DNA from: Microbacterium bovistercoris
GTDB taxonomy: Bacteria; Actinomycetota; Actinomycetes; Actinomycetales; Microbacteriaceae
Assembly (NCBI RefSeq): GCF_003387575.1
Contig: NZ_QUAB01000048.1
Location: 124,001-188,000 of the forward strand
Direction: 5' to 3'
Length of the DNA: 64,000 nt
Part shown: piece after piece, positions 16,159 to 25,069 of the stretch
How positions within the stretch are numbered: the stretch's first letter is position 1
Layout: each line of letters starts with the position of its first letter
Program-made: the position numbers and the translations under genes
Notes under the pieces: model-generated
Told to the model about the DNA's origin: nothing
The model's database searches: none
Seen by the model: the letters and a program-made list of their open reading frames with translations, nothing else

Positions 16159-17777
16159 GCTCCCGCTCCCTTCTCCGCCGTCGTGCTCACCGCGACGGCG
16201 CCGGTCTCGGCGTCGGGTTCATACTGCTCCTCGGCGAGGAACCTGTCGTACTCGGGGTCGAGCTTCGCACGCGACCTGCCCTTCCATGGCAGCGCGGAGA
16301 GCAGCAGCGCCACCACGACGAGGCCGAGCACCATGCCCCAGCCGAACACCCAGAGGAACCACGCCGGATAACCGCCGTACGGCTCGGCGGTCTTGGCGAT
16401 GATCTCGTTGACCAGCAGGTAGCCGAGCACGACCGGCGCGAGCACGCCCACGAGCAGGATCCACACCCGCCCGACCCGGAAGCTCGAGCGCCGGTTGAGG
16501 TGCTCCGCCAGCATGGGCAGGCGGCGCAGCAGCCAGGCGACCACGACGACGGCGACGAGCGCGACCGCCATGATCCCGAACGAGTTGACGAAGGCGTCCG
16601 CGACATCGAGCACCGCCAGAGCGGTGGTCGTCGAGAACAGCGCGATCGAGATCAGCGCGAGCGGGACGGTGACGGCGATCGTGGTGCGCACCCTGCCCCA
16701 GCCGAGCTTGTCCTGCAGTGCCGCCACGATCACCTCGAGCACCGAGATCAGCGACGTGACACCCGCGAACACCAGCGCGCCGAAGAACAGCACGCCGATG
16801 ATCGATCCGCCTGTCGCCTGCGAGACGATCGTCGGGAAAGCGATGAAGGCCAGGCCGATACCGGAGGAGGCGACCTCCGAGACGGCTGAACCCTGCGCGG
16901 CCGCCATGAAGCCCAGCGCCGCGAACACGCCGATGCCCGCCAGGATCTCGAACGCGGAATTGGCGAAACCGACGACGAGGCCGGAGCCGGTGAGGTCGGT
17001 CCTGCGCTTGAGGTACGACGAGTAGGTCACCATGATGCCGAAGGCGACCGACAGCGAGAAGAAGATGTGTCCGTAGGCGGAGGCCCACACACCCGGGTCG
17101 GCGAGCGCCGCCCAGTCGGGTGTGAAGAAGCTGTTGAGCCCCTCCATCGCGCCGGGCAGGAACAGCGACTGCACGACGAGCACGATGAACATCACGGTCA
17201 GCAGCGGCATCAGGATCGTGTTCGCCCTGCCGATGCCGCGCTTCACACCGAGCGCCATGATCACGACGACCACCGCCCAGACCACGAGCAGCGGAATGCC
17301 GACCTGCGGCACGAAGACGGTGGAGACCCCGTCCTTCGCGACGTCGCCCATCTGCAGGAACTCGGTGAAGAAGAAGTCGTTCTCGTTGCCCGCTCCCCAG
17401 GAGAGCTGCGCGGAGAACCAGGTGTACATCGCGGCCCAGGCGATGATCACCGCGTAGTAGACGGAGATGATGACGCAGATGAGCACCTGCCACCATCCGA
17501 GCGGCTCGGCCGCCCGGTGCATCCGCCGGAACGCGAGCGGCGCCGACCCGCGGAACCTGTGTCCGATCGCGTAGTCGAAGAAGAGCAGCGGGATGCCGGC
17601 CGTCAGCAGCGCGCACAGATAGGGGATGAGGAACGCCCCGCCGCCGCCCTCGTAGGCGACGTACGGGAAGCGCCAGATGTTGCCCAGGCCGACGGCGGAG
17701 CCGATGGCGGAGAGGATGAACACGTTCCGGGATGCGAAGGCTTCCCTCTTCGGAGCGTCGGTGATTGCGTTCGCCAT
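16155..17777 (-). CDS. Sodium-dependent NSS-family amino-acid transporter (MetP-like)
   Basis: 540 residues, about 12 membrane segments. The NSS signature GSAVGLGNIWRFPYVAYEGGGGAF appears near residues 25-50, with sodium-site residues in its unwound helix. A conserved WW and a charged C-terminal tail follow. Imports amino acids with sodium; the adjacent MetS-like subunit suggests methionine or alanine. The ATG at 17777 is selected because homology begins at once and 23 extra upstream residues would read into the promoter shared with the divergent G6PD gene. Confidence 0.9.
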   Translation of the reverse strand: MANAITDAPKREAFASRNVFILSAIGSAVGLGNIWRFPYVAYEGGGGAFLIPYLCALLTAGIPLLFFDYAIGHRFRGSAPLAFRRMHRAAEPLGWWQVLICVIISVYYAVIIAWAAMYTWFSAQLSWGAGNENDFFFTEFLQMGDVAKDGVSTVFVPQVGIPLLVVWAVVVVIMALGVKRGIGRANTILMPLLTVMFIVLVVQSLFLPGAMEGLNSFFTPDWAALADPGVWASAYGHIFFSLSVAFGIMVTYSSYLKRRTDLTGSGLVVGFANSAFEILAGIGVFAALGFMAAAQGSAVSEVASSGIGLAFIAFPTIVSQATGGSIIGVLFFGALVFAGVTSLISVLEVIVAALQDKLGWGRVRTTIAVTVPLALISIALFSTTTALAVLDVADAFVNSFGIMAVALVAVVVVAWLLRRLPMLAEHLNRRSSFRVGRVWILLVGVLAPVVLGYLLVNEIIAKTAEPYGGYPAWFLWVFGWGMVLGLVVVALLLSALPWKGRSRAKLDPEYDRFLAEEQYEPDAETGAVAVSTTAEKGAGA

Positions 17778-17881
17778 GTGCGGGACACTACCCGATGCGA
17801 TCCGCCGGAGACATGGTCGCGACGACGCGGACTCGAGCATCCGCACTCGCCGACGAGCATCCGGCCGCCTATCGTGAAGGC

Positions 17882-19264
17882 ATGTCCAGGGACACCACGC
17901 TGCTCATCCTCGGCGCCTCCGGCGATCTCACCTCGCGCCTGCTGCTGCCCGCCATCGGCCAACTGCTGCGCCGTGAGCCCGCCCGCAGGCTCGCGCTGCA
18001 CGGCGCCGGATCGGACGACTGGAGCGCACAGCGCTGGCAGGAGGCGGTGCAGACCGCGTTCACGTCGGCGGATGCCGCGACCCAGCTCGATCGGGTCGCC
18101 GGCACCACGTACACGAAGGCCGATGTCACCGATCGCGACGCCCTCGCGGGACTGGTCGAGGGCGTCGAAGGGCCGCTGGTCATCTACTTCGCGCTGCCGC
18201 CGGCGGTCGCCGTCGCAGCATGCCAGGTGCTGCGCGACGTGAAGCTGCCGGAGAACACCGTGCTGGCGCTGGAGAAGCCGTTCGGCAGCGACCAGAAGAG
18301 CGCCCGCGAGCTGAACGACCTGCTGCAGCAGCTGGTGCCGGAGAAGCGCATCTTCCGGGTGGACCACTTCCTCGGGCGTTCGACGCTCCTGAACGTGATC
18401 GGCGTACGGTTCGCGAACCGTCTGGTCGAGCCGGTCTGGTCCGCCGATCACGTGCAGTCCGTGCTGATCCGCTACGACGAGTCGCTGGCGCTGGAGAACA
18501 GGGCCCGGTACTACGACCGGGCCGGCGCGATGATCGACATGATCCAGAGCCACCTGCTGCAGGTGCTGGCGATCCTGGCGATGGAGCAGCCCGCCGACCT
18601 CGACGAGATCGACCTGCGCGACGCGATGGCCGCAGCGCTGCGCGCCACGGTGATCTGGGACGACAACCCGGTGCGTTCGTCACGCCGGGGCCGGTACACC
18701 GCCGGCACCATCGGCGACAAGGAGCACCGCCGTGACGTTCCGTCTTATGTCGACGAGGACGGCGTGGACCCCGATCTCGGCACCGAGACCCTCGCCGAGA
18801 TCACCTGCGAGGTGCGCACGGCGCGCTGGGCAGGAGTGCCGTTCACGCTGCGCAGCGGCAAGGCGCTGGCCGACCGCCACGCCGAGATCGTCGTGACGTT
18901 CCGCCCGGTGCGGCACATCCCCGAAGGGCTGACCGGCAGGCCGGACGACGGCGGCGTGCTCCGCTTCGTGCTCGGCCCCGATCGGATCGACCTCGAGCTC
19001 AACGTGAACGGCGGCGACGACCCGTTCGCACTGCGCCGCGATGTGCTGTCCACCAAGCTCGGCAAGGGCACGCTCCTGGCATATACAGAGGTCATCAGCG
19101 ACATCCTCGACGGCGACGTCGCACTGTCGGTGCGGGCGGATGCCGCGGAGCAGTGCTGGCGCATCATCCAGCCGGTGCGGGATGCCTGGAACCGCGGTGA
19201 CGTCCCGATCGAGGACTACCCCGCCGGGTCGACGGGCCCGAAGGGCTGGGCGACGTCCGCCTGA
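17882..19264 (+). CDS. zwf: Glucose-6-phosphate dehydrogenase paralogue
   Basis: 460 residues, shorter than the usual about 510. NADP-binding GASGDLTSRLLLPA at residues 11-24, EKPFGSDQKSA, and the active-site region RVDHFLGR, a variant of the canonical RIDHYLGKE: Tyr is Phe and the following Lys is Arg. The substitutions and length suggest a paralogue whose activity or substrate may differ; the main oxidative pentose-phosphate copy usually sits with opcA and tal, absent here. TATCGT six bases before the ATG suggests a leaderless transcript. Divergent from the symporter. Confidence 0.85.
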   Translation: MSRDTTLLILGASGDLTSRLLLPAIGQLLRREPARRLALHGAGSDDWSAQRWQEAVQTAFTSADAATQLDRVAGTTYTKADVTDRDALAGLVEGVEGPLVIYFALPPAVAVAACQVLRDVKLPENTVLALEKPFGSDQKSARELNDLLQQLVPEKRIFRVDHFLGRSTLLNVIGVRFANRLVEPVWSADHVQSVLIRYDESLALENRARYYDRAGAMIDMIQSHLLQVLAILAMEQPADLDEIDLRDAMAAALRATVIWDDNPVRSSRRGRYTAGTIGDKEHRRDVPSYVDEDGVDPDLGTETLAEITCEVRTARWAGVPFTLRSGKALADRHAEIVVTFRPVRHIPEGLTGRPDDGGVLRFVLGPDRIDLELNVNGGDDPFALRRDVLSTKLGKGTLLAYTEVISDILDGDVALSVRADAAEQCWRIIQPVRDAWNRGDVPIEDYPAGSTGPKGWATSA

Positions 19265-19272
19265 CCCCCGCA

Positions 19273-19345
19273 CCCTGAGCGAGCGCAGAGGGACGCAGGG
19301 ACGAAGGCCGTCCTTCGTCTCGTCGCTGACGCTCCTCGCTCAGGA
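19273..19345. repeat. Repeat family A inverted pair; probable terminator
   Basis: Left arm (19273-19307) and right arm (19311-19345) are imperfect reverse complements, opening CCTGAGCGAG and closing CTCGCTCAGG, with GACGAAGG-CCG-TCCTTCGTC at the tip. It lies between convergent zwf and the TetR gene and overlaps the last codons of the latter. Probably a bidirectional terminator. Confidence 0.65.
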
Positions 19346-19918
19346 GCCGGTGCCGGAGCCGGACGCGGACCGGCTGAACAGTGCGACGATCTCCTCGTCG
19401 CGCACGTCGTCGAGTGCCGCGTCGAGCCGGCCGTCGGCGGCGAACCGGCTGACACCGTGCAGGGTGCTCCAGAGCAGCTCGGCGCGCACCGCGCGCTCGC
19501 GGGGCGTCTCACCGCCGACGGCGCGCTCGAACATCGCGAACCCCTGGCGCAGGAGCTCCGGCGTCTCGTCGGATGCGAACACGACACCCGTGCGCGCCGT
19601 GGTCATCACGTAGTAGACGGCGGGGTTCTCCCGCGCGAACGCGAGGTAGGCGGCGACGAGAGCCGCCAGTCCTTCGCCGTCGGCGCTGATCGCCGCGAGG
19701 AGCTCGGCGTAGCCGTCGATGACGACGCGCTCGACGATCTCGTCCCTCCCGCGCGGGAAGTGCCGGTACAGGATCGGCTGACTGAATCCGATCGCGTCGG
19801 CCAGGCGACGCACGGTGACGGCGGACCAACCCTCCTGCTCGGCGATCTCGCGCGCCGCGCGGACGATCTGCCGCTCACGGTCGCGGATCCGCTCGATGTC
19901 TTGCGCTGCTCGGGGCAT
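19340..19918 (-). CDS. TetR-family regulator
   Basis: 192 residues. N-terminal HTH: IVRAAREIAEQEGWSAVTVRRLADAIGFSQPILYRHF, where LYRHF is the usual TetR signature. The C-terminal ligand domain resembles the TetR_C WHG type (RAELLWSTLHGVSRF). It faces the small membrane-protein gene across a 59-base gap holding two identical-format palindromes, so it most likely represses that gene and itself. Ligand unknown. Confidence 0.9.
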   Translation of the reverse strand: MPRAAQDIERIRDRERQIVRAAREIAEQEGWSAVTVRRLADAIGFSQPILYRHFPRGRDEIVERVVIDGYAELLAAISADGEGLAALVAAYLAFARENPAVYYVMTTARTGVVFASDETPELLRQGFAMFERAVGGETPRERAVRAELLWSTLHGVSRFAADGRLDAALDDVRDEEIVALFSRSASGSGTGS

Positions 19919-19927
19919 GCAGTTACA

Positions 19928-19956
19928 TTAGCATCGCTAACACTTAGCGTTGCTAA
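19928..19956. promoter_or_regulatory. Tandem TTAGC-N3-GCTAA operator
   Basis: Two perfect palindromes, TTAGC-ATC-GCTAA (19928-19940) and TTAGC-GTT-GCTAA (19944-19956), with centres 16 bases apart. They sit between the divergent TetR and membrane-protein genes and abut the TetR start. A textbook TetR double operator. Confidence 0.8.
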
Positions 19957-19977
19957 CATCTAGACCACGGAGGAATC

Positions 19978-20451
19978 ATGACCGTCATCATCGCCGCCAC
20001 CGGAGCACTCGCCATCCTCGGCCTCGCCGTCATCTTCGGCGCCGACGTCGTCGGCCTTCTGGTCCAGCGCTCCGTCTACGCAGACCTCGACGACCGCACC
20101 CTGGTGCAGGCGGTCGGCCGCGGCCATTACTACGCCGACCGCCGGATGCCCGCCGTCGGCATCCCCGCCACGGTCCTCACCGCGGTCACGGCCGCAGCCG
20201 CCTTCCTGTGGGGCACCACCCTCTCCGGCATCCTCTCGGCGGCGGCCCTGGTCCTGCTGGTCACCTGGCTGCTCGTTTACGCGCGCCTCGCGAAGCCGAT
20301 CAACACCACGCTGACCGCCGCCGCCCTCGCGGGCGAGGTGCCCGCCGACGCCCGCGCCTTGCAGGCGCGCTGGGAGTCGCTGCTCCCGCTGCGGGTCGTG
20401 TTGAACGGCGTCACCATCGCCCTGCTGGCGGCGACGCTGGCGCTGATCTGA
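19978..20451 (+). CDS. Small integral membrane protein (DUF1772-like)
   Basis: 157 residues with four hydrophobic segments (about 5-28, 60-78, 80-100 and 138-157). Begins TVIIAATGALAILGLAVIFGADVVG and has a polar loop with DDRTLVQAVGRGHYYADRRMP. The layout recalls DUF1772/anthrone-oxygenase-like membrane proteins, but that is tentative. It is the probable target of the adjacent TetR regulator. GGAGG (about 19969-19973) precedes the ATG. Confidence 0.75.
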   Translation: MTVIIAATGALAILGLAVIFGADVVGLLVQRSVYADLDDRTLVQAVGRGHYYADRRMPAVGIPATVLTAVTAAAAFLWGTTLSGILSAAALVLLVTWLLVYARLAKPINTTLTAAALAGEVPADARALQARWESLLPLRVVLNGVTIALLAATLALI

Positions 20452-20489
20452 GCGTCCGCGGCGAGATGACGCACGAGACCCCGAGCTCC

Positions 20490-20524
20490 GCACGAGACCC
20501 ACGTCAGGAACGGGGGTCTCGTGC
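20490..20524. terminator. Bidirectional terminator between convergent genes
   Basis: GCACGAGACCC (20490-20500) pairs with GGGTCTCGTGC (20514-20524). A second degenerate pair (20471-20482 with 20532-20539) flanks it. Between the membrane-protein gene and the permease. Confidence 0.7.
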
Positions 20525-20559
20525 AGAACCCGGGGTCTCACCGAGATCTCGCGGAGCCG

Positions 20560-22023
20560 TCAGTGCTCGGGCCGGTCCAGCGCCACCTCGTTGCCGTCAC
20601 GGTCGACGATCTTGCCGTCCACGATGGAGTCGCCGTCCTCGAACGCCTCCAGGTACGCCACCGGGATGCTGCGCGTCGGCGCGGCCACGAAGCTGTTGGC
20701 GCCCTTCGACGCCCGGGCTCCGAGGTGGTTGAACAGCAGGTTCAGCAGGATCGCGGTGACGGCGGCGGAGCTGATGCCGGAGTGGAAGATGGTCACGAAC
20801 CAGGCCGGCATCTGGTGGTAGATCGACGGGATGGCGATCGGGAGCATGCCGACCGCGAGCGAGGTCGCCACGATGACGAGGTTCATGTTGCCCTTGTACT
20901 CGACCTTGGCGAGGGTGCGGATGCCGGATGCCGCCACCGAGCCGAACAGCACGAGGCCCGCGCCCCCGAGGACCGGCGACGGGATCGCTCCGACGACGCG
21001 GCCCAGCACCGGCAGCAGACCGAGCACGACGAGCACGATACCGCCGGCGGTCACCACGAAGCGGCTCTTCACGCCGGTGATCGCGACCAGGCCGACGTTC
21101 TGCGCGAACGCGGACTGGGTGAAGGTGCCGAAGACCGGCGAGACGGCGCTGGAGAGCATGTCGGCGCGCAGGCCCGCGGCGATGCGCTTCGAGTCGACCT
21201 TGGTGCCCACGATCTCGCTCACCGCGAGGATGTCGGCGGTGGTCTCGGTCAGCGTGACGAGGATCACGATGAACATCGAGATGATCGCGGCCAGTTCGAA
21301 CGTCGGCAGGCCGAATCCGAAGACCGACGGGAAGGCGAAGACCGGGCCCTCGCCGACAGCGCTGAAGTCGGCCTTGCCCATGAACACGGCCACGATCGTG
21401 CCGAGCACGATCGAGAGCAGGATCGCGAGCCGCGAGATCGCCCCGACCGGGACCTTGCTGAGCACCAGCACGATGACGAGGGTGATGCCGGCGAGCAGCA
21501 GGTTCTCGGCCGTGGCGCCCTCGGCGGCGTCGTTGCCCGGACCGACGATCCAGCCGGCCGCCACGGGCAGCAGGCTCAGACCGATCGTGGTGATCACGGT
21601 GCCCGTCACCACGGGCGGGAAGAAGCGGATGACGGTCGCGAACACCGGCGCGATCAGCAGACCGATCACGGATGCCGCGATGACCGACCCGAACACCGCG
21701 GGAAGCCCTCCGCCGCTCGTGACGATCGCACCCATGGTCGCGACACCGGCGAACGAGACGCCCTGCACGAGCGGCAGCTGCGAGCCGAAGAACGGGATGC
21801 CCACGGTCTGCAGGATCGTGGCGAGACCGCCCATGAAGAGGCACGCGGCGATCAGCACGCCGATCTCGCCCTGGTTCAGGCCCGCGATCTGCCCGATGAT
21901 CAGCGGCGGGGCGATGATCCCCCCGTACATCGTGAGCACGTGCTGTATGCCGTAGCCGATGGTGGGTCCGAGTGGGAGACGCTCGTCCTCGGGACGGGTG
22001 GGTGCGTTGTTCTTCTTGCTCAT
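20560..22023 (-). CDS. NCS2-family purine permease (xanthine/uric acid type)
   Basis: 487 residues, about 14 membrane segments. NCS2 landmarks: GIQHVLTMYGGIIAPPLIIG, the QLPLVQGVSFAGVATM segment and the LTETTADILAVSEIVG region (motif-1 like). The C-terminal 35 residues form a soluble tail with paired DG motifs. Close to the urate permease at 61.0 kb, so the two look like paralogues. Next to 8-oxoguanine deaminase in the same direction (35-base gap), it probably imports that enzyme's substrate or another purine. Start ATG at 22023; longer frames read across the deaminase and are spurious. Confidence 0.88.
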   Translation of the reverse strand: MSKKNNAPTRPEDERLPLGPTIGYGIQHVLTMYGGIIAPPLIIGQIAGLNQGEIGVLIAACLFMGGLATILQTVGIPFFGSQLPLVQGVSFAGVATMGAIVTSGGGLPAVFGSVIAASVIGLLIAPVFATVIRFFPPVVTGTVITTIGLSLLPVAAGWIVGPGNDAAEGATAENLLLAGITLVIVLVLSKVPVGAISRLAILLSIVLGTIVAVFMGKADFSAVGEGPVFAFPSVFGFGLPTFELAAIISMFIVILVTLTETTADILAVSEIVGTKVDSKRIAAGLRADMLSSAVSPVFGTFTQSAFAQNVGLVAITGVKSRFVVTAGGIVLVVLGLLPVLGRVVGAIPSPVLGGAGLVLFGSVAASGIRTLAKVEYKGNMNLVIVATSLAVGMLPIAIPSIYHQMPAWFVTIFHSGISSAAVTAILLNLLFNHLGARASKGANSFVAAPTRSIPVAYLEAFEDGDSIVDGKIVDRDGNEVALDRPEH

Positions 22024-22058
22024 GTCGACCTCTTCGTCGTTGCGGGGTTTCGGATGAT

Positions 22059-23426
22059 TTAGGAATGGCGGGCGAGCAGCGCGCGGGCCGCCTCGCTGTG
22101 GTGGCCGATCAGCTGGGGCAGGTCGAGTCCGACGATCTGCCCGTCGAGCACGCGCCAGGTGCCTCCGACCATCACGCGGTCGGCGCGCTCCGCGCCGCAC
22201 AGCAGCAGTGCGGCGACCGGGTCGTGGCTGCCCGAGAAGCGCAGCTCGTCGAGCGTGAACATGGCCAGGTCGGCCTGCTTGCCCGGTGCCAGCACGCCGA
22301 TGTCGTTGCGCCCGAGGGCGCGCGCGGATCCCGCGGTCGCCCAGTCCAGCGCGCGTTCCGGCGTGACGGATGCTGCGCCGTAGCGCAGCCGCTGCAGGTA
22401 GAGCGCCTGGCGCACCTCCTGGATCATGTTCGAGCCGTCGTTCGAGGCGGAGCCGTCGACGCCGAGCCCGACCGGCGCGCCGGCTTCCTCGAGCTCCACC
22501 GCGCGGGCGATGCCGGAGGCCAGACGCATGTTCGAGGTGGCGCAGTGCGACACGGCGGTGCCTGCCGCACCGAGACGGGCGATCTCGGCGTCGTCGAAGT
22601 GGATGCCGTGCGCGAGCCAAGTGCGATCCGAGAGCCAGCCCACGCTCTCGAGGTAGTCCACCGTGCGCAGGCCGAACATCTCGCGGCAGAAGTCCTCCTC
22701 GTCGAGCGTCTCGGCGAGGTGGGTGTGCAGGCGCACGTCGCGCCGGGCTGCGAGGTCCGCTGTGTCGCGCATGACGCCGGTGGTCACGGAGAACGGCGAG
22801 CAGGGCGCAAGCGCGATCTGCACCCGGGCGCCCTCGCCTCGTTCGTGGTACGCGCCGATCAGCCGCTCGCTGTCGGAGAGGATCGTGTCGGCATCCTGAA
22901 CGGTGGTCTGCGGCGGCAGCCCGCCGTCCTTCTCGCCGAGCGACATCGATCCACGCGTCAGCGTGGCCCGCATCCCGAGGCTGCGCACGACCTCGACCTG
23001 CACGTCGATGCCCTCCTCCAGCCCGTTCGGGAACAGGTAGTGGTGGTCGGCCGCGGTGGTGCATCCGGAGAGCAGCAGCTCGGCGAGCGCCGCGGTGGTC
23101 GCGAGCTCGAGGTCGCGCGGGGTCAGCCCCGCCCACACACCGTAGAGCCCCTTCAGCCAGGGGAACAGCTCGGCGCTGACGACCGGCCGCCAGGCCCGAG
23201 TGAGGGTCTGGTAGAAGTGGTGGTGCGTGTTGATCAGGCCCGGGATGATCACGTGGCGCGAGGCGTCGACGACCTCGTCCACCGGCTGCGAGGGCTCGCC
23301 CCCGACCGGGACCGTCTCGAGCACGCGGTCGCCCGCGATGACGAGGCCGCCGCGGGCGTCGGCGCTGTCGCCGGTGTGGATGCCGAGCGGGTTCTTCAGC
23401 CAGATGCTGCGCTGCGGTGCGGACAT
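22059..23426 (-). CDS. 8-oxoguanine deaminase
   Basis: 455 residues of the amidohydrolase superfamily. Metal ligands are visible as NTHHHFYQT (residues 66-74), HTHLAET and HGIHFDD, with the catalytic Asp in GVDGSASNDGSNM. The HHHFYQTLTRA region and overall length match 8-oxoguanine deaminases of the atrazine-chlorohydrolase-like group. Converts 8-oxoguanine to urate, feeding the uricase branch encoded at 62.7 kb. First gene of an operon with the purine permease. Confidence 0.85.
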   Translation of the reverse strand: MSAPQRSIWLKNPLGIHTGDSADARGGLVIAGDRVLETVPVGGEPSQPVDEVVDASRHVIIPGLINTHHHFYQTLTRAWRPVVSAELFPWLKGLYGVWAGLTPRDLELATTAALAELLLSGCTTAADHHYLFPNGLEEGIDVQVEVVRSLGMRATLTRGSMSLGEKDGGLPPQTTVQDADTILSDSERLIGAYHERGEGARVQIALAPCSPFSVTTGVMRDTADLAARRDVRLHTHLAETLDEEDFCREMFGLRTVDYLESVGWLSDRTWLAHGIHFDDAEIARLGAAGTAVSHCATSNMRLASGIARAVELEEAGAPVGLGVDGSASNDGSNMIQEVRQALYLQRLRYGAASVTPERALDWATAGSARALGRNDIGVLAPGKQADLAMFTLDELRFSGSHDPVAALLLCGAERADRVMVGGTWRVLDGQIVGLDLPQLIGHHSEAARALLARHS

Positions 23427-23575
23427 TGTGGTGGCTCCATCCTTGGATCAGCGATGCCGGGCACGCCGGCGATGGTGTGCCAGCTCAGTTCAATCCCTGT
23501 CTGCTGATCCAGGGGCCTCCGGCGCTGGAAGCTCCTCAAGGTCTATCACGCGCCACTCCGCGCCGTCAACGATTT

Positions 23576-23613
23576 ATTCCGAAATGCGGATGCATCATTC
23601 CGGACAACGGAAT
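23576..23613. promoter_or_regulatory. Tandem ATTCCG palindromes in the deaminase/MFS divergent gap
   Basis: A perfect ATTCCG-N5-CGGAAT (23597-23613) and an imperfect ATTCCG-N5-CGGAT (23576-23591) have centres 21 bases apart, two helical turns, as expected for cooperative regulator binding. They lie in the 307-base gap between the deaminase and MFS starts, in an A+T-rich pocket. The rest of the gap shows no gene. Confidence 0.55.
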
Positions 23614-23733
23614 CATTTGAGGTCACTCCCATCCATCGCCACGGCGATGGATCCCCGGCATGCCGCGCCCTCCCATGACGGATCCGACCCATCTCCCGAG
23701 GCGGATCGACCGACCACCCCTAGCATCGGCACC

Positions 23734-25059
23734 ATGACCGCCCTCTCCCGCCGCACCAGGGCCGGCTACGCCCTCGGCGGCATCGCCTCCGGCACCTACG
23801 GCACCGTGCCCGGGCTGATCCTCATGCCGTTCCTCACCGACCTGCTCGGCGTCGAGGCGGCCATCGCCGGCATGATCGTGTTCGCCCCGAAGGCCTGGGA
23901 CTTCCTCCTCAACCCGATCGCCGGGCGCATCAGCGACCGCTCCCGGCATCCGCGCGACCGGCGCCGGCCGTTCATCCTGCGCGCCGGAATCCTGCTCGCC
24001 CTGGCGTTCCTCGCGATGTTCTTCGGTCCGACCGCACCTCCGGTGGCCGCGGCACTCTGGGTGCTCGTGCTGTTCCTCGCCTCCGCCACGGTGTACGCGT
24101 TCTTCCAGGTTCCATACCTGGCGATGTCGGCCGAGATCACCGACGACTACGCCGAGCGCACCCGGCTGGTCACGTGGCGGGTCATCGTCTTCACGCTCGC
24201 GATCCTCGTCTCCGGAGCGACCGCCCCCGCGCTCGTCGGAGCGCTCGGCGGCATCGCGGGCTACCGCGTCATGGCCGCGACCATGGCGGTGCTCATCCTG
24301 GTCGGTGCCTTCGGGGTGTGGTGGGGCACTCGCCGGGTGCCGCTGACGCGCACCGAGGACGCCGGCGGGCAGCTCTTCGGACAGCTCGCCATCGTGCTGC
24401 GCGACCGCGACGCCCGCACGCTGATCGTGTCGTTCGTGCTGCAGGCCGTCGGCATAGGCATGGTGCTCGGCGGCGTCGTCTACGTCGCCCGCCACGTCGT
24501 GCACGACCCGTCGGTGGCGACCCTCGCGTTCATCTGCTTCGTGGCCCCCGCCGTCGTGCTCACCCCGCTCTGGTCGGCGCTGGGGCGGCGGATCGGCAAG
24601 AAGAGCGGGTTCGCGGTGGCGACCGTCGTCATGACGGCCGGGCTGCTGGCACTTCTCACCGCTCGCAGCGGCGACGCGACCCCGATGCTCATCGCCGCCG
24701 GCGTGGTCGGCATCGGCTACGCCGGGGCGCAGCTGTTCCCGCTGGCGATGCTTCCCGACCTCGCCGCCGAGGACGCACGACGCAGCGGCACCAACCGGAT
24801 CGGCATGATCTCGGGAGTGTGGTCCGGCTTCGAGCTGCTCGGCTACGCCTTGGGACCTGCTGCGCTCGGCCTCGTGCTCAGCATCGGCGGGTACGTCGCC
24901 TCGGCCGGCGTCGAGATGCCACAGTCGGACTCCGCGCAGTGGGCGATCGTGCTGGGAGTGTCGGTGATCCCCGCCGCGCTGTGTGCGATCAGCCTGGTGC
25001 CGCTCTCGCGCTACCGCCTCGACGCCCGGCTGCGCTCCGCCACCGTCCGGGGCCGCTGA
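23734..25059 (+). CDS. MFS transporter, GPH/MelB-like
   Basis: 441 residues, about 12 membrane segments. WDFLLNPIAGRISDRSRHPRDRRRPFILRAG between helices 2 and 3 is the glycoside-pentoside-hexuronide cation-symporter motif, and PYLAMSAEITDDYAERTRLVTWR follows. These symporters usually carry sugars. TAGCAT (23721-23726) ends seven bases before the ATG and there is no Shine-Dalgarno, so the message is probably leaderless. Convergent with the Lrp-type regulator, ten bases apart. Confidence 0.87.
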   Translation: MTALSRRTRAGYALGGIASGTYGTVPGLILMPFLTDLLGVEAAIAGMIVFAPKAWDFLLNPIAGRISDRSRHPRDRRRPFILRAGILLALAFLAMFFGPTAPPVAAALWVLVLFLASATVYAFFQVPYLAMSAEITDDYAERTRLVTWRVIVFTLAILVSGATAPALVGALGGIAGYRVMAATMAVLILVGAFGVWWGTRRVPLTRTEDAGGQLFGQLAIVLRDRDARTLIVSFVLQAVGIGMVLGGVVYVARHVVHDPSVATLAFICFVAPAVVLTPLWSALGRRIGKKSGFAVATVVMTAGLLALLTARSGDATPMLIAAGVVGIGYAGAQLFPLAMLPDLAAEDARRSGTNRIGMISGVWSGFELLGYALGPAALGLVLSIGGYVASAGVEMPQSDSAQWAIVLGVSVIPAALCAISLVPLSRYRLDARLRSATVRGR

Positions 25060-25069
25060 CCCGGCGCGC

